A stretch of DNA of 64,000 nucleotides, taken from NCBI GenBank assembly GCA_947495685.1, contig CANLZY010000019.1:55189-119188 (forward strand), in the 5' to 3' direction. The DNA comes from an uncultured Tropicimonas sp. (lineage in GTDB: Bacteria; Pseudomonadota; Alphaproteobacteria; Rhodobacterales; Rhodobacteraceae). Shown here piece after piece: positions 26,027 to 34,369 of this stretch. A program made the position numbers and the translations under genes. The notes under the pieces were generated by a model that saw only the letters and a program-made list of their open reading frames with translations, made no database searches and had not been told where the DNA came from. Within the stretch, counting starts at the first letter, position 1, and each line of letters starts with the position of its first letter.

Positions 26027-28381
26027 TCAGTTCGGGATCAGGTTCGGCAGGATGGTAACGATGGATGGGAACATCCACAGCAGGCCGAGGCCGCCGACCT
26101 GGATCAGCACGAAGGGGATCACACCACGGTAGATATGGCCGGTCGTGACCTCCTTTGGCGCGACGCCGCGCAGGTAGAACAGCGCAAAGCCGAAGGGTGG
26201 GGTCAGGAACGAGGTCTGCAGGTTCACCGCGATCATGATCGTCACCCACTTCGGGTCCATCGTGCCGCCATAGATCACCGGGCCGACAATCGGGATCACG
26301 ATGTAGATGATCTCGAGGAAGTCGAGCACGAACCCGAGGAAGAACAGCACCATCATGACGATCAGGAAGACCGTCACCTCGCTGTCGTAACTGCGCAGGA
26401 ACTGCTGGATGTAGTGTTCTCCACCAAACGAGATCACCACGAGGTTCAGCAACTGAGAGCCGATCAGGATGGTGAAGACCATCGAGGTGACCTTGGCCGT
26501 TTCGCGGACCACCGGGGTCAGAACCCCTCGGGCAAACAGCACCCAACAGGCATAGAAGATCCCGAACATCGCATAGAGATAGGCGCCCTTGGCCACCAGG
26601 AAGGCGATCCAGTTTTCGAAGGTCACGTGTTCCTGGTTGACGCGAAGGTCAAAGTTCACACCGACAAGGATCATGATGATGATCGCGAAGGTCGCCCAGA
26701 TGATGATGCCGCCCTTGCCATCGTCCTCGCTCAGGCGCCGGTAGGCCGCAAGCATCAAGGCCCCGCCAGCGCCAAGCGCCGCCGCCGGAGTCGGGTTGGT
26801 GATGCCGCCGAGGATCGAGCCCAGGACCGCCACGATCAAGATCAACGGCGGGAAGACCACGCGCAGCAGTTCGTTCTGGCTGAGCAACCCGGCCGCGAAA
26901 CGGCATCCAAACAAGGTCATCGCCAACGGAACCGCCAGCAGCAGCAGCGACAGTCCCGGGGTGGTGATCGGCGAGATCGCAACCCAGTCGATCAGCAGCG
27001 CCAACGCCACACCGGCAGCGCCGATCAGAAGGTTGCGCGGGTTTGCCGAGGGCGACACGCCCCGTGCTGTTGTCAGAACCAGCGTCAGCAGCAGGAAAGC
27101 CGTGGCGATGGAACCCGAAATCGGCGGAGCTTTGGCGATCTTTTCGGCCCGCAAGGCGGCGATTTCCTCGACGCTCAGCTTGCGGCTTTCCTCTACCCCG
27201 CCGGCAGCCTCGATTACGGATTGTTGGGAAACGGCAGTGTCCCATGCCTCCTGGCCGTGCAGGTCGACCATCGCGGACTGGCACTGCTCGGACACGTTGG
27301 TTCGCAGACTGGCAGTCTTGCCCGCATCCGAAAAACTGTCGACGATCACGCTCTGCGACCCGATCACGTTCATCGACGACAGCCCGATCATCCCGCCGAT
27401 CAGCAGGATCGGCACGCCAAGAAACCAGGTCACGCCCCAGCGGCGCGGCACGGGTTCCGAGCCGCTGGGCTCCATTGGCACCGGCGGCGCCTTTTCCGGG
27501 TTCAGGATCGCGTAACCGAGCGCGTAGGCCGCATAGAGCAGCGCCAGCAGGATGCCCGGCAGAAGCGCCGCCTGAAACAGGGTGCCGACGGACACCACGG
27601 CGGGTTGACCCAGATAGGTCAGCGCATCCGAACAGCCAACCAACTGGGCGCGCTCTTCCTGCGCCGCCGAATACAGGTCGCCCGCCAGCGTGCCCAGCAG
27701 CACGATCACGATGGAGGGGGGAATGATCTGCCCCAGCGTGCCCGAGGCGGCAATCACACCCGTCGCCAGTTCCGGCGCATAGTTGTTGCGCAGCATGGTC
27801 GGCAGGGCCAGCAGACCCATGGTGACAACCGTCGCGCCGACGATCCCGGTGGAAGCGGCAAGGAACGCACCGACGACAACGATGGACACCGCCAAACCGC
27901 CCGGAAGCGGGCCAAACACACGCGCCATCGTGGTCAACAGGTCGTTGGCGATCTTCGAACGTTCCAGCGTGATACCCATCAGCACGAACATCAGCACCGC
28001 CAGCAGCGTCTCGATCGAGGCGCCGGCCATCACCCGCTCGTTGATCCGGTTGACGATGAAGCTCAGGTTTCGGTCCATCGCGGTTTCCCAGCCGCTGGGG
28101 AAGATCGCGGTCGCTTCGCGCGGCAGGTCCGGATAGCGGAAAACCGAGATCGAGTCCGCGTTCACCCCGCTCGCAACCAACGCCCGATAGGCATCGGAGC
28201 CATGGTCGATCGCCTGGTGAATCAGCAGCCCCGCGGAATCCAGCGAGGCGATGATCGCGAAGGAAATGATCGCCGCCCCGCCGATCGCAAAGGCCACCGG
28301 AAAGCCCGAGAGAATTGCGCCGAACAGGCACAGAAAGACGATGATCAGGCCGATTTCGACGCCATCTAGTCCGAGAAACAT
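26027..28381 (-). CDS. TRAP transporter large permease subunit (DctM/TakM-like)
   Basis: A 784-residue membrane permease, nearly twice the usual DctM length (about 430). The N-terminal half (VEIGLIIVFLCLFGAILSGF through GATVVTMGLLALPTMLRNNY and ATGVIAASGTLGQIIPPSI) and the C-terminal half (TNPTPAAALGAGGALMLAAY through FLGFVLDFLEIIYIVIPIV) are canonical DctM. Between them are some 250 extra residues with additional helices and a soluble segment (VSEQCQSAMVDLHGQEAWD). It drives Na+- or H+-coupled solute uptake with the DctP and DctQ partners upstream. Elongated DctM proteins are typical of the TakP/FcbT branch. Start 12 bp after the dctQ stop. Confidence 0.92.
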   Translation of the reverse strand: MFLGLDGVEIGLIIVFLCLFGAILSGFPVAFAIGGAAIISFAIIASLDSAGLLIHQAIDHGSDAYRALVASGVNADSISVFRYPDLPREATAIFPSGWETAMDRNLSFIVNRINERVMAGASIETLLAVLMFVLMGITLERSKIANDLLTTMARVFGPLPGGLAVSIVVVGAFLAASTGIVGATVVTMGLLALPTMLRNNYAPELATGVIAASGTLGQIIPPSIVIVLLGTLAGDLYSAAQEERAQLVGCSDALTYLGQPAVVSVGTLFQAALLPGILLALLYAAYALGYAILNPEKAPPVPMEPSGSEPVPRRWGVTWFLGVPILLIGGMIGLSSMNVIGSQSVIVDSFSDAGKTASLRTNVSEQCQSAMVDLHGQEAWDTAVSQQSVIEAAGGVEESRKLSVEEIAALRAEKIAKAPPISGSIATAFLLLTLVLTTARGVSPSANPRNLLIGAAGVALALLIDWVAISPITTPGLSLLLLAVPLAMTLFGCRFAAGLLSQNELLRVVFPPLILIVAVLGSILGGITNPTPAAALGAGGALMLAAYRRLSEDDGKGGIIIWATFAIIIMILVGVNFDLRVNQEHVTFENWIAFLVAKGAYLYAMFGIFYACWVLFARGVLTPVVRETAKVTSMVFTILIGSQLLNLVVISFGGEHYIQQFLRSYDSEVTVFLIVMMVLFFLGFVLDFLEIIYIVIPIVGPVIYGGTMDPKWVTIMIAVNLQTSFLTPPFGFALFYLRGVAPKEVTTGHIYRGVIPFVLIQVGGLGLLWMFPSIVTILPNLIPN

Positions 28382-28393
28382 CTGCCCTGCCCC

Positions 28394-29308
28394 TTAGTGG
28401 ATTTCTGCGACCAGCTCGGCGTCCGCATCGCCCAGCTTGTCTTTGTCGAGGTGTTTTCCCTCGCTTTGTTCGCCTTCGACCAGCTCCAGGTAGCTCCGGA
28501 AGAAAAACGCGATCGCCTGCAGGAAGATGAGGCCGGCAAAGGCCACCAGCAGCACCTTGAACAGGAAGTAAGCGTTGAATCCGTTGGGGCTGAAACCGAT
28601 GGTCTCGACGTTCCACTTCACGATCCGCGCCTTTTTCAGCATCAGCTCGATCTTGTCGGAAGCCGAGATCTTGGGCGTGATCAGGTGGCGCCACATGAAG
28701 AACCACCCGTACATCCAGATCAGCACCGCCATGGGCATCATGAAGATCAGGCTGCCGGCCATGTCGATGATCTTGCGGGTGCGATGGCGGACCACGGAAT
28801 ACACAAGGTCGACGCGAACGTGGCCACCCTGCACAAAGGTGTAGGTGGCACAAAGTGCGACGACAAGGGCGTTGTAAAGCTTGAGTTCTTCGGACCACCA
28901 CGAGACGTCGTAGGTGATCGTCTTGCCGAACCCGATGGAGATCTGGGAAGCCGCAAAAACCCGTTGCATGAAGACGATGACGATCTGTTGCAGCACCATC
29001 AACAACCCGGCCCAGGCAAAGATCCGGCCAATCGTGTTGGCAAGCCCCTCCAAACCGATCACGACGCCCCACATGACCTTGTTGCGGAAGATCCCGATGA
29101 TCGTCAGCGCCAGAAAGGCCGTGAACACGACAAAGAAGAATTCGACCGAGCCGCCATAATAGGCGAACCGCATGATCGCTTCCTTGTTCGACCAATCCAG
29201 CCAGAGACCCGGATGCGAGATCGCGTAGAAGAAGTTGTAGAAGGCTTCGATGATCTGGGCGGCAAACCACCCGAGGGCGTTACCGCCCCATGCCTCGACC
29301 AGTCCCAT
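28394..29308 (-). CDS. TRAP transporter small permease subunit (DctQ/TakQ-like)
   Basis: A 304-residue membrane protein, longer than the typical DctQ (160-200). Its central four-helix DctQ core includes RIFAWAGLLMVLQQIVIVFM, ALVVALCATYTFVQGGHVRV and the conserved arginine-containing HVRVDLVY, with extra N- and C-terminal helices (LLVAFAGLIFLQAIAFFFRS). The length matches the enlarged DctQ proteins that pair with elongated DctM and COG4663 binding proteins. Located between dctP and dctM. Confidence 0.88.
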   Translation of the reverse strand: MGLVEAWGGNALGWFAAQIIEAFYNFFYAISHPGLWLDWSNKEAIMRFAYYGGSVEFFFVVFTAFLALTIIGIFRNKVMWGVVIGLEGLANTIGRIFAWAGLLMVLQQIVIVFMQRVFAASQISIGFGKTITYDVSWWSEELKLYNALVVALCATYTFVQGGHVRVDLVYSVVRHRTRKIIDMAGSLIFMMPMAVLIWMYGWFFMWRHLITPKISASDKIELMLKKARIVKWNVETIGFSPNGFNAYFLFKVLLVAFAGLIFLQAIAFFFRSYLELVEGEQSEGKHLDKDKLGDADAELVAEIH

Positions 29309-29372
29309 GTGGTCTGTCCCCCGCAGGTCGTTTTCGTACCGTCACATCGGGCGCATTGCCCCGAAAGACGAA

Positions 29373-29399
29373 CGGGCAGGCCCTTGAAGGGCCTGCCCG
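29373..29399 (-). other. Intercistronic stem-loop between dctP and dctQ
   Basis: CGGGCAGGCCCTT and AAGGGCCTGCCCG are perfect 13-base arms around one base (effectively an 11-bp stem with a TTGAA loop). It lies 21 bp after the dctP stop in a 111-bp gap, where TRAP and ABC operons often carry a hairpin that stabilises the binding-protein mRNA or partly terminates, so that DctP exceeds the permeases. Confidence 0.7.
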
Positions 29400-29419
29400 C
29401 TTGACACTCTCGTCAGGCG

Positions 29420-30502
29420 TCAGCCCAGGATACGGTCTCGCTGGGTACGATAGGTGCCCTCGGATTCCTGGATCCAGGACGAGCTGGAAGCCATGGACGT
29501 CAGAACGCTGTCGTAGATCTTGTCGTAAAGATCGCCGTCACGCTTGCTTTCCATGGTCTCCTTGGCCGCTGTCCCCATTGCGTCCCACACAGAGTCGGGG
29601 AAGCTCAGAACCTTCACACCGGCCGATTGCAGGCGCTTCAAGGCCGCACCGTTGTTGGACAGGAACTGCGCCAGGTTCCACTGGTGCGTCTCGGCGGCGG
29701 CAATCTCGATCGCCTTCTGCTGTGACGGGGTCAGGCTGTCGAACACTTCGCGGTTGGTGGCCAGCGTCAGGCCTGCACCCGGCTCGTGGAAACCGGCGGT
29801 GTAGTAGAACTTGGTGATCTCCTGGAAACCGGCCTTTTCGTCCGCCCAGGGGCCGATCCACTCGGTGCCGTCGATCGCACCGGAGGCAAGTGCCTGGTAC
29901 ACTTCGGAGCCGGGCAGGTTCTGCACGGAGGCGCCGAGCTTGCCGAGGGCTTCGCCGCCGAGGCCCGGCATGCGGAACTTCAGGCCGTTGAAATCTTCGG
30001 GGCCGTTGATTTCCTTGCGGAACCAGCCACCGGCCTGTGCGCCCGTGTTGCCACACAGGAAGGACTTCAGCCCGAAGAGCTCGCCCAGTTCGTCGTGCAG
30101 GCCCATGCCGCCGTCAAAGTAGTACCAGTTGATCAGCTCTTGCGCGGTCATGCCGAAGGGCACCGCGGTGAAGAAGGCATAGCCGGGGTGCTGACCGACG
30201 AAATAGTAGTCGGCGCCATGATACATGTCGGCCTGACCGGCGGTCACCGCGTCAAAGACCTCGAAGGCCCCGACGAGTTCGCCAGCTGCCTTGACCTCGA
30301 CAGTCAGCTGACCATCGGTGATGGCGGTAATGCTGTCGGCAGCGCGTTGTGCGGCGTCGAACACCCCTGCGAGGCCACGGCCCCAGGTGGTGACCATCGT
30401 CAGGGTGCGCTTGCCCTGTGCGTAAGCCGGAGCGGCCAGTGCGGTCGCGGCGGCGGCCGAGCCACCAATAGCCGAAGTCTTCAGAAATGAACGGCGATCC
30501 AT
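29420..30502 (-). CDS. dctP: TRAP transporter substrate-binding protein, TakP/FcbT1-like (COG4663)
   Basis: A 360-residue periplasmic binding protein. Twin-arginine signal MDRRSFLKTSAIGGSAAAA with cleavage after PAYAQ. The mature protein has TLTMVTTWGRGLAGVFDAAQ, the ligand-arginine segment FNGLKFRMPGLGGEALGKLG, and GAIDGTEWIGPWADEKAGFQ, typical of the 2-oxoacid (TakP) and haloaromatic (FcbT1) TRAP branch. GGGAGGAA before ATG 30502 is excellent; an in-frame ATG 68 codons upstream is rejected. First gene of the dctP-dctQ-dctM operon; its divergent neighbour is a sCache histidine kinase. Alpha-keto acid is the best ligand guess. Confidence 0.9.
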   Translation of the reverse strand: MDRRSFLKTSAIGGSAAAATALAAPAYAQGKRTLTMVTTWGRGLAGVFDAAQRAADSITAITDGQLTVEVKAAGELVGAFEVFDAVTAGQADMYHGADYYFVGQHPGYAFFTAVPFGMTAQELINWYYFDGGMGLHDELGELFGLKSFLCGNTGAQAGGWFRKEINGPEDFNGLKFRMPGLGGEALGKLGASVQNLPGSEVYQALASGAIDGTEWIGPWADEKAGFQEITKFYYTAGFHEPGAGLTLATNREVFDSLTPSQQKAIEIAAAETHQWNLAQFLSNNGAALKRLQSAGVKVLSFPDSVWDAMGTAAKETMESKRDGDLYDKIYDSVLTSMASSSSWIQESEGTYRTQRDRILG

Positions 30503-31087
30503 GCAGTATTCCTCCCGTTGGGTCGTTGGATGCCCGCCCTGAAGTGGGCGGATCGTTTTAAGGTAGCGCGACCGTAGCGAGATGGCGGCAAAGGTCAAAT
30601 ACCGAGAATTGCGTAGACGGGGGAAGAATCGAAAGAAAAGGATGCCCCACAAAGGGGAATACCTGTTTTGGCGCTGGAAGGATGTCTCGATCTGCCCGTG
30701 GGTCATTCGCCCGTCGCGTCATTCGGCGCAACTCCAACCGGCCTTACCTGGATCGGGTCCATCAGACCGTGATCGGTCCCTTGGGTGCCGCCGGGGCACG
30801 GGCTTCACAAGACGACTCAGGTCGAACGAGCCGAGAGGCCGCAAGATTCGCACGTCATCGGCTCTTGCGGCACATGTCCGCAAACAAACCGCGGTTCATG
30901 CAGTCGGCTCATCTTTCCTTTCGGCCGGACAGGTCCGACGCGTTGCTTGGGTGGTCGATCCCTCGTTGACCCTTGGAAAAGCTGGAGGCGATCCCTTGCA
31001 CGGCTTGCACAATCCCAATGCAACGGCGTAGGTTTTTGCACAGAATGACGCACGTTCTTTTTCTGTTTTGGCGAAAGGGAGGCTCCG
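30503..31087. other. Divergent regulatory region between dctP and the histidine kinase
   Basis: 585 bp without a convincing gene. It contains a 6-6-6 hairpin CCGCCC-TGAAGT-GGGCGG (30534-30551) in the dctP 5' leader and a TTGCAC cluster listed separately. A further 4-bp-arm hairpin CCCC-ACAAA-GGGG lies near 30645. Arginine-rich open frames here look like noise. Confidence 0.6.
30996..31041 (+). promoter_or_regulatory. Cluster of TTGCAC motifs before the histidine-kinase gene
   Basis: TTGCAC occurs three times (30996-31001, 31005-31010, 31036-31041), and TTGCA-N9-TGCAA forms a dyad at 31005-31023. The cluster ends 47 bp before the predicted CTG start of the kinase, so it may be an operator for the kinase/response-regulator genes or for the divergent TRAP operon. 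Confidence 0.4.
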
Positions 31088-32548
31088 CTGCCACCGTCGG
31101 ATTCCATACCAGAACGGCGGTCGCGCTGGACGCTGAGCTATGCCCAGAAGCTGTTTCTTCTGGCCACGGTACCGCTGGTGCTGGCGGTGACGGCAATCTC
31201 GCTGCTCGTGGCGGTTCAGTCCCGCAAGTTGGCCGATCACGAGATCGCCGAACTGGAAACCCGCCTGATCGACGCCAAGAGGCGTGAACTGGAGAATTAC
31301 CTGTCGCTGGCCCGCACCGCGATCTCCAATGACTACGGTCGTGCCCTGCCCGATGACGAAGACGCCAAGGTACGGGTGATGCAGACACTCGCCTCGATGA
31401 TCTATGGTCAGGACGGGTATTTCTTTGTCTATGACTACAACGGCACCAACCTGGTAGCCCCCCGCCAGACCGAACTGATCAACGCCAACTGGGCCGGCCT
31501 GACCGATAGCGAGGGCACCCCGATTGTCGACGAGTTGATCACCATCGCGCGGCGTGGGTCCGGGTACCATTCCTATCTCTGGCGAAAGCCGTCGACCGGC
31601 GAAGAGGCGCAGATGGTGTCCTATGTTGTCGGCCTGCAGGACTGGCAATGGGCGATTGGAACCGGCATCTTCATCGACGATGTCCTGACCACGGTTGCCG
31701 CAGCACGGGCTGAAACCGAGGCCCGGGTGCGCGAAACCTTCGTGTGGATCGCGGCCATTACCATGGCGGCGTTGCTGATGGTGTTCCTGTCCGGGCTGGG
31801 CCTGAACATCCGCGAACGACGGCTCGCCGATGCCAAGCTCAAGGCGCTGACGCTGCGGATCTTTGACACCCAGGAGGAGGAACGTGGCCGGGTGGCCCGC
31901 GAACTGCATGATTCCATCAGCCAGATCCTCGTAGGGGTGCGCTACACTCTGGAGCTCGCCCGGCGGCGGCTGCGGTCCGGCGACGAGCGCGCCGAGGACA
32001 GCCTGGATTCCGGGATCAACGCCCTTGGCGGTGCCATTCAGGAGGTCCGGCGGATCAGCCGCGACCTGCGTCCCGGCGTGCTGGATGACCTTGGCCTCGG
32101 CCCTGCCCTGCAATCGCTGATGGAACAATTCGGCACCCGGACCGGCATCGAGACCGACTTCGAAACCGTCGTTTTCCGGAACCGGCTGGATCAGGAGGCC
32201 AAGATCGCGCTCTATCGTGTTGCACAGGAGGCCCTGACGAACGTAGAACGCCACGCCAGCGCGACCCAGGTCAGCCTGCGCATCTATGGCCACGCCAACG
32301 GCGCGACGATGCGGATTGCCGACAACGGCATTGGCATCACGATGAGCCGCGCCAGCCAGAGGACCGCCCAGGGGCTGGGGCTGCGCAACATGCAGGAGAG
32401 GATCGAACGACTGGACGGAACCTTGCGCATTCTCGGTACCCGCAGCGGCACCGTGATCGAAGCGCAGGTGCCGTTGAGCCACATGCTGCCGCCGGAAACC
32501 GGCCCGGACGGTCGATCCGACGCTGACAAGGAAAGGAAGAGCGCATGA
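31088..32548 (+). CDS. sCache histidine kinase, HisKA_3 type (predicted CTG start)
   Basis: About 486 residues from the proposed CTG start. A complete N-terminal transmembrane helix (LSYAQKLFLLATVPLVLAVT) lies in frame but has no ATG, GTG or TTG; the first ordinary start, GTG 31178, falls inside that helix. GGGAGG lies five bases before CTG 31088. After the helix come a periplasmic sCache_2 sensor (EDAKVRVMQTLASMIYGQDG, DGYFFVYDYNGTNLVAP), a second helix, a HisKA_3 dimer domain with RVARELHDSISQILVG (phosphorylated His about residue 274), and a HATPase with EALTNVERHA and DNGIGI. The response-regulator start overlaps its stop. Probably senses the TRAP ligand. Confidence 0.85.
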   Translation: MPPSDSIPERRSRWTLSYAQKLFLLATVPLVLAVTAISLLVAVQSRKLADHEIAELETRLIDAKRRELENYLSLARTAISNDYGRALPDDEDAKVRVMQTLASMIYGQDGYFFVYDYNGTNLVAPRQTELINANWAGLTDSEGTPIVDELITIARRGSGYHSYLWRKPSTGEEAQMVSYVVGLQDWQWAIGTGIFIDDVLTTVAAARAETEARVRETFVWIAAITMAALLMVFLSGLGLNIRERRLADAKLKALTLRIFDTQEEERGRVARELHDSISQILVGVRYTLELARRRLRSGDERAEDSLDSGINALGGAIQEVRRISRDLRPGVLDDLGLGPALQSLMEQFGTRTGIETDFETVVFRNRLDQEAKIALYRVAQEALTNVERHASATQVSLRIYGHANGATMRIADNGIGITMSRASQRTAQGLGLRNMQERIERLDGTLRILGTRSGTVIEAQVPLSHMLPPETGPDGRSDADKERKSA

Positions 32549-33186
32549 GCGCCACCCGTGTGCTGATCGTGGACGACCACCCGATGGTCGCCGATGGAAT
32601 CGAGGCGATCCTGGAGTCCTATCCCGACATCGAGGTTGTCGGCACCTTGTCCAATGGCCAGGAGGCGGTCGACAAGGTCGCCGCGCTGGCCCCCGACGTG
32701 GTGCTTATGGATCTGAACATGCCCGGCGTGAACGGGCTCAGCGCCACCGAGATCCTGATCGAGAACGATGCGGACCTGCGGGTTCTGATCCTGTCGATGC
32801 ACGACAGCCCCGAATACATCAGCACCGCGCTGAACCATGGGGCCAAGGGCTACGTGCTCAAGGACGTGCCGACCGACCAGATCAAGGAGGCCATCGACCG
32901 GGTCATGGCCGGCGAGCAATACCTGTGCACCGGCGCCTCGGCCTCGCTTCAACCCAAGACCGCCGACGGGCGCGAACCCCTGACCAGTCGCGAGCAGACA
33001 ATCCTGCTGCAACTGGCACAGGGCAAGTCCAACAAGGAAGTCGCCAACACACTGGGCATTTCGGTGCGCACCGTCGAAACCCATCGCAAGAACATCAAGC
33101 GCAAGCTTGGCATCTCCTCCACCGCCGGGCTGACCCGCTATGCGCTGGAACACGGTGTCTTGCAGGGGACCGGCGTCGGCCTCTGA
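32545..33186 (+). CDS. Response regulator, NarL/LuxR family
   Basis: A 213-residue regulator. The receiver domain has VLIVDDHPM (residues 6-14), phospho-acceptor Asp-56 in VVLMDLNMPG and Lys-type switch residues in KGYVLKDV. The C-terminal LuxR helix-turn-helix is LTSREQTILLQLAQGKSNKE through VRTVETHRKNIKRKLGIS. It overlaps the histidine-kinase stop by 4 bases, the classic pairing. Its likely targets are the divergent TRAP operon and its own gene pair; the TTGCAC cluster is a candidate site. Confidence 0.93.
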   Translation: MSATRVLIVDDHPMVADGIEAILESYPDIEVVGTLSNGQEAVDKVAALAPDVVLMDLNMPGVNGLSATEILIENDADLRVLILSMHDSPEYISTALNHGAKGYVLKDVPTDQIKEAIDRVMAGEQYLCTGASASLQPKTADGREPLTSREQTILLQLAQGKSNKEVANTLGISVRTVETHRKNIKRKLGISSTAGLTRYALEHGVLQGTGVGL

Positions 33187-33298
33187 CCGCCACCGGTGAG
33201 GCCGGGGGCTCAGGTCGCCCGTCAGCCTTTACAACCCGACGGCATCCCCGGACACTGCCCACAGGCAGGTCGGATTGGGTGCAAGGGGGCTGGGTGGA

Positions 33299-34114
33299 AT
33301 GGGCAAGGTACGGACATTGACCACGGTTGCGCTGTCGCTGATGGCATCGGCGGGCGCGGGCCAGACGCCGCTGCCGCCGGTCGGGTGCCTGATCCAGCCG
33401 CTTGATGTCGTCGACCTTGCCAGCCCGGTTGCGGGGCTTGTCTCCGAGGTGCTGGTGGAGCGTGGCGACCATGTCACCACCGGCCAGCGCATCGCCCAGT
33501 TCGACACGGCGCTGGAGGTGGTGGAGCTTGATGCCGCGCGCGCCCGGGCCTCCAACACCCATGCCATTGCTGCCGCCGAATCCCGTCTGGCCTTTCGCGA
33601 GGACATGGCGATCCGCATGGCCCGCCTTGCAGACCGCAACGCGATCTCCGACACCGATGCCGACGAGGCCCGGATGGAGGCCGACACCGCCAGACAGGCG
33701 TTGGAAGAAGCCCGGGTCGCCTTGCGGGTGGCCCAGATCGACGTGCAGGCCGCCGCGGCCCGGCTGGATCGCAAGATCCTGCGCAGCCCGATCGACGGGC
33801 TGGTCACGTCCCGGTCCGTGTCGCCGGGCGAGTTCCGGGACGGCGACGATCCGGTGGTGACCATCGCCCGGATCGACCGGCTGCGGGTCGAGGCCTATGT
33901 GCCGCTGGAGTACTACCCGGCCCTGTCGATCGGCGATGTCGTGCAGATCATCCCCGAAGCGCCCATTGGCGGCCGCCACACGGCGTATATCACCGTGATC
34001 GACCAGGTGTTCGACGCGGCATCGGCAACGCTCGGCATCGTGATGGAATTGCCGAATCCCGACCTGACAATGCCTGCCGGCCTGCGCTGCGAGGTCTCGT
34101 TCGGCGACGGTTAG
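33299..34114 (+). CDS. HlyD/RND-type periplasmic adaptor-like protein
   Basis: A 271-residue protein with an N-terminal signal-like helix (TLTTVALSLMASAGA). The biotinyl-lipoyl half PVAGLVSEVLVERGDHVTTG is followed by a long coiled-coil hairpin (VVELDAARARASNTHAIAAA to ALEEARVALRVAQID), then the second lipoyl half LRSPIDGLVTSRSVSPGEF and a beta-barrel piece. No membrane-pump or outer-membrane gene is adjacent. It precedes the giant-protein gene by 255 bp on the same strand, so it may serve secretion of that protein, but this is only proximity. ATG 33299 has a GGGTGGA site. Confidence 0.88.
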   Translation: MGKVRTLTTVALSLMASAGAGQTPLPPVGCLIQPLDVVDLASPVAGLVSEVLVERGDHVTTGQRIAQFDTALEVVELDAARARASNTHAIAAAESRLAFREDMAIRMARLADRNAISDTDADEARMEADTARQALEEARVALRVAQIDVQAAAARLDRKILRSPIDGLVTSRSVSPGEFRDGDDPVVTIARIDRLRVEAYVPLEYYPALSIGDVVQIIPEAPIGGRHTAYITVIDQVFDAASATLGIVMELPNPDLTMPAGLRCEVSFGDG

Positions 34115-34159
34115 ATCGGCGTTTCCACCAGAATTCTTTTGACGGGCGGCGCTCTTTGG

Positions 34160-34174
34160 TTAACCTTAGGTTAA
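34160..34174. promoter_or_regulatory. Full CtrA-type box TTAA-N7-TTAA
   Basis: TTAACCTTAGGTTAA is a perfect 15-base palindrome (7-1-7) and fits the consensus TTAA-N7-TTAA of the alphaproteobacterial cell-cycle regulator CtrA. It lies 196 bp before the proposed giant-gene start and 46 bp after the adaptor gene. Confidence 0.65.
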
Positions 34175-34369
34175 TTCATTTTGGGCGAATTGACGCCGAC
34201 CAACAGTTCTTTTGCGTCTGTCTGCCCCCCTTCACGAATCTGCTTTTGTGGCGGGAGTATTGGTAGCCTGGGGGACAAGACGCTGCCCAAGGATGATGGT
34301 AATCACAACAGAACCAACGGTTCTGACAGGGTTTCTCAACGCAGAGCATCGGACTCCGCGTCGACGGAA

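Noticed and set aside
25991..28369. 792-codon plus-strand frame over dctM
   Set aside because: Antisense of the TRAP permease; rich in His, Arg, Asp and Gln with no hydrophobic or domain pattern.
26649..29270. 873-codon minus-strand frame spanning dctM and dctQ
   Set aside because: Same strand but shifted by one frame from the real genes; dctM and dctQ have clear membrane helices, this frame has none.
30582..31031. 149-codon plus-strand frame in the TRAP/kinase intergenic region
   Set aside because: Arg/Lys-rich at the start and patternless after; no ribosome site; it would cover the divergent promoter region.
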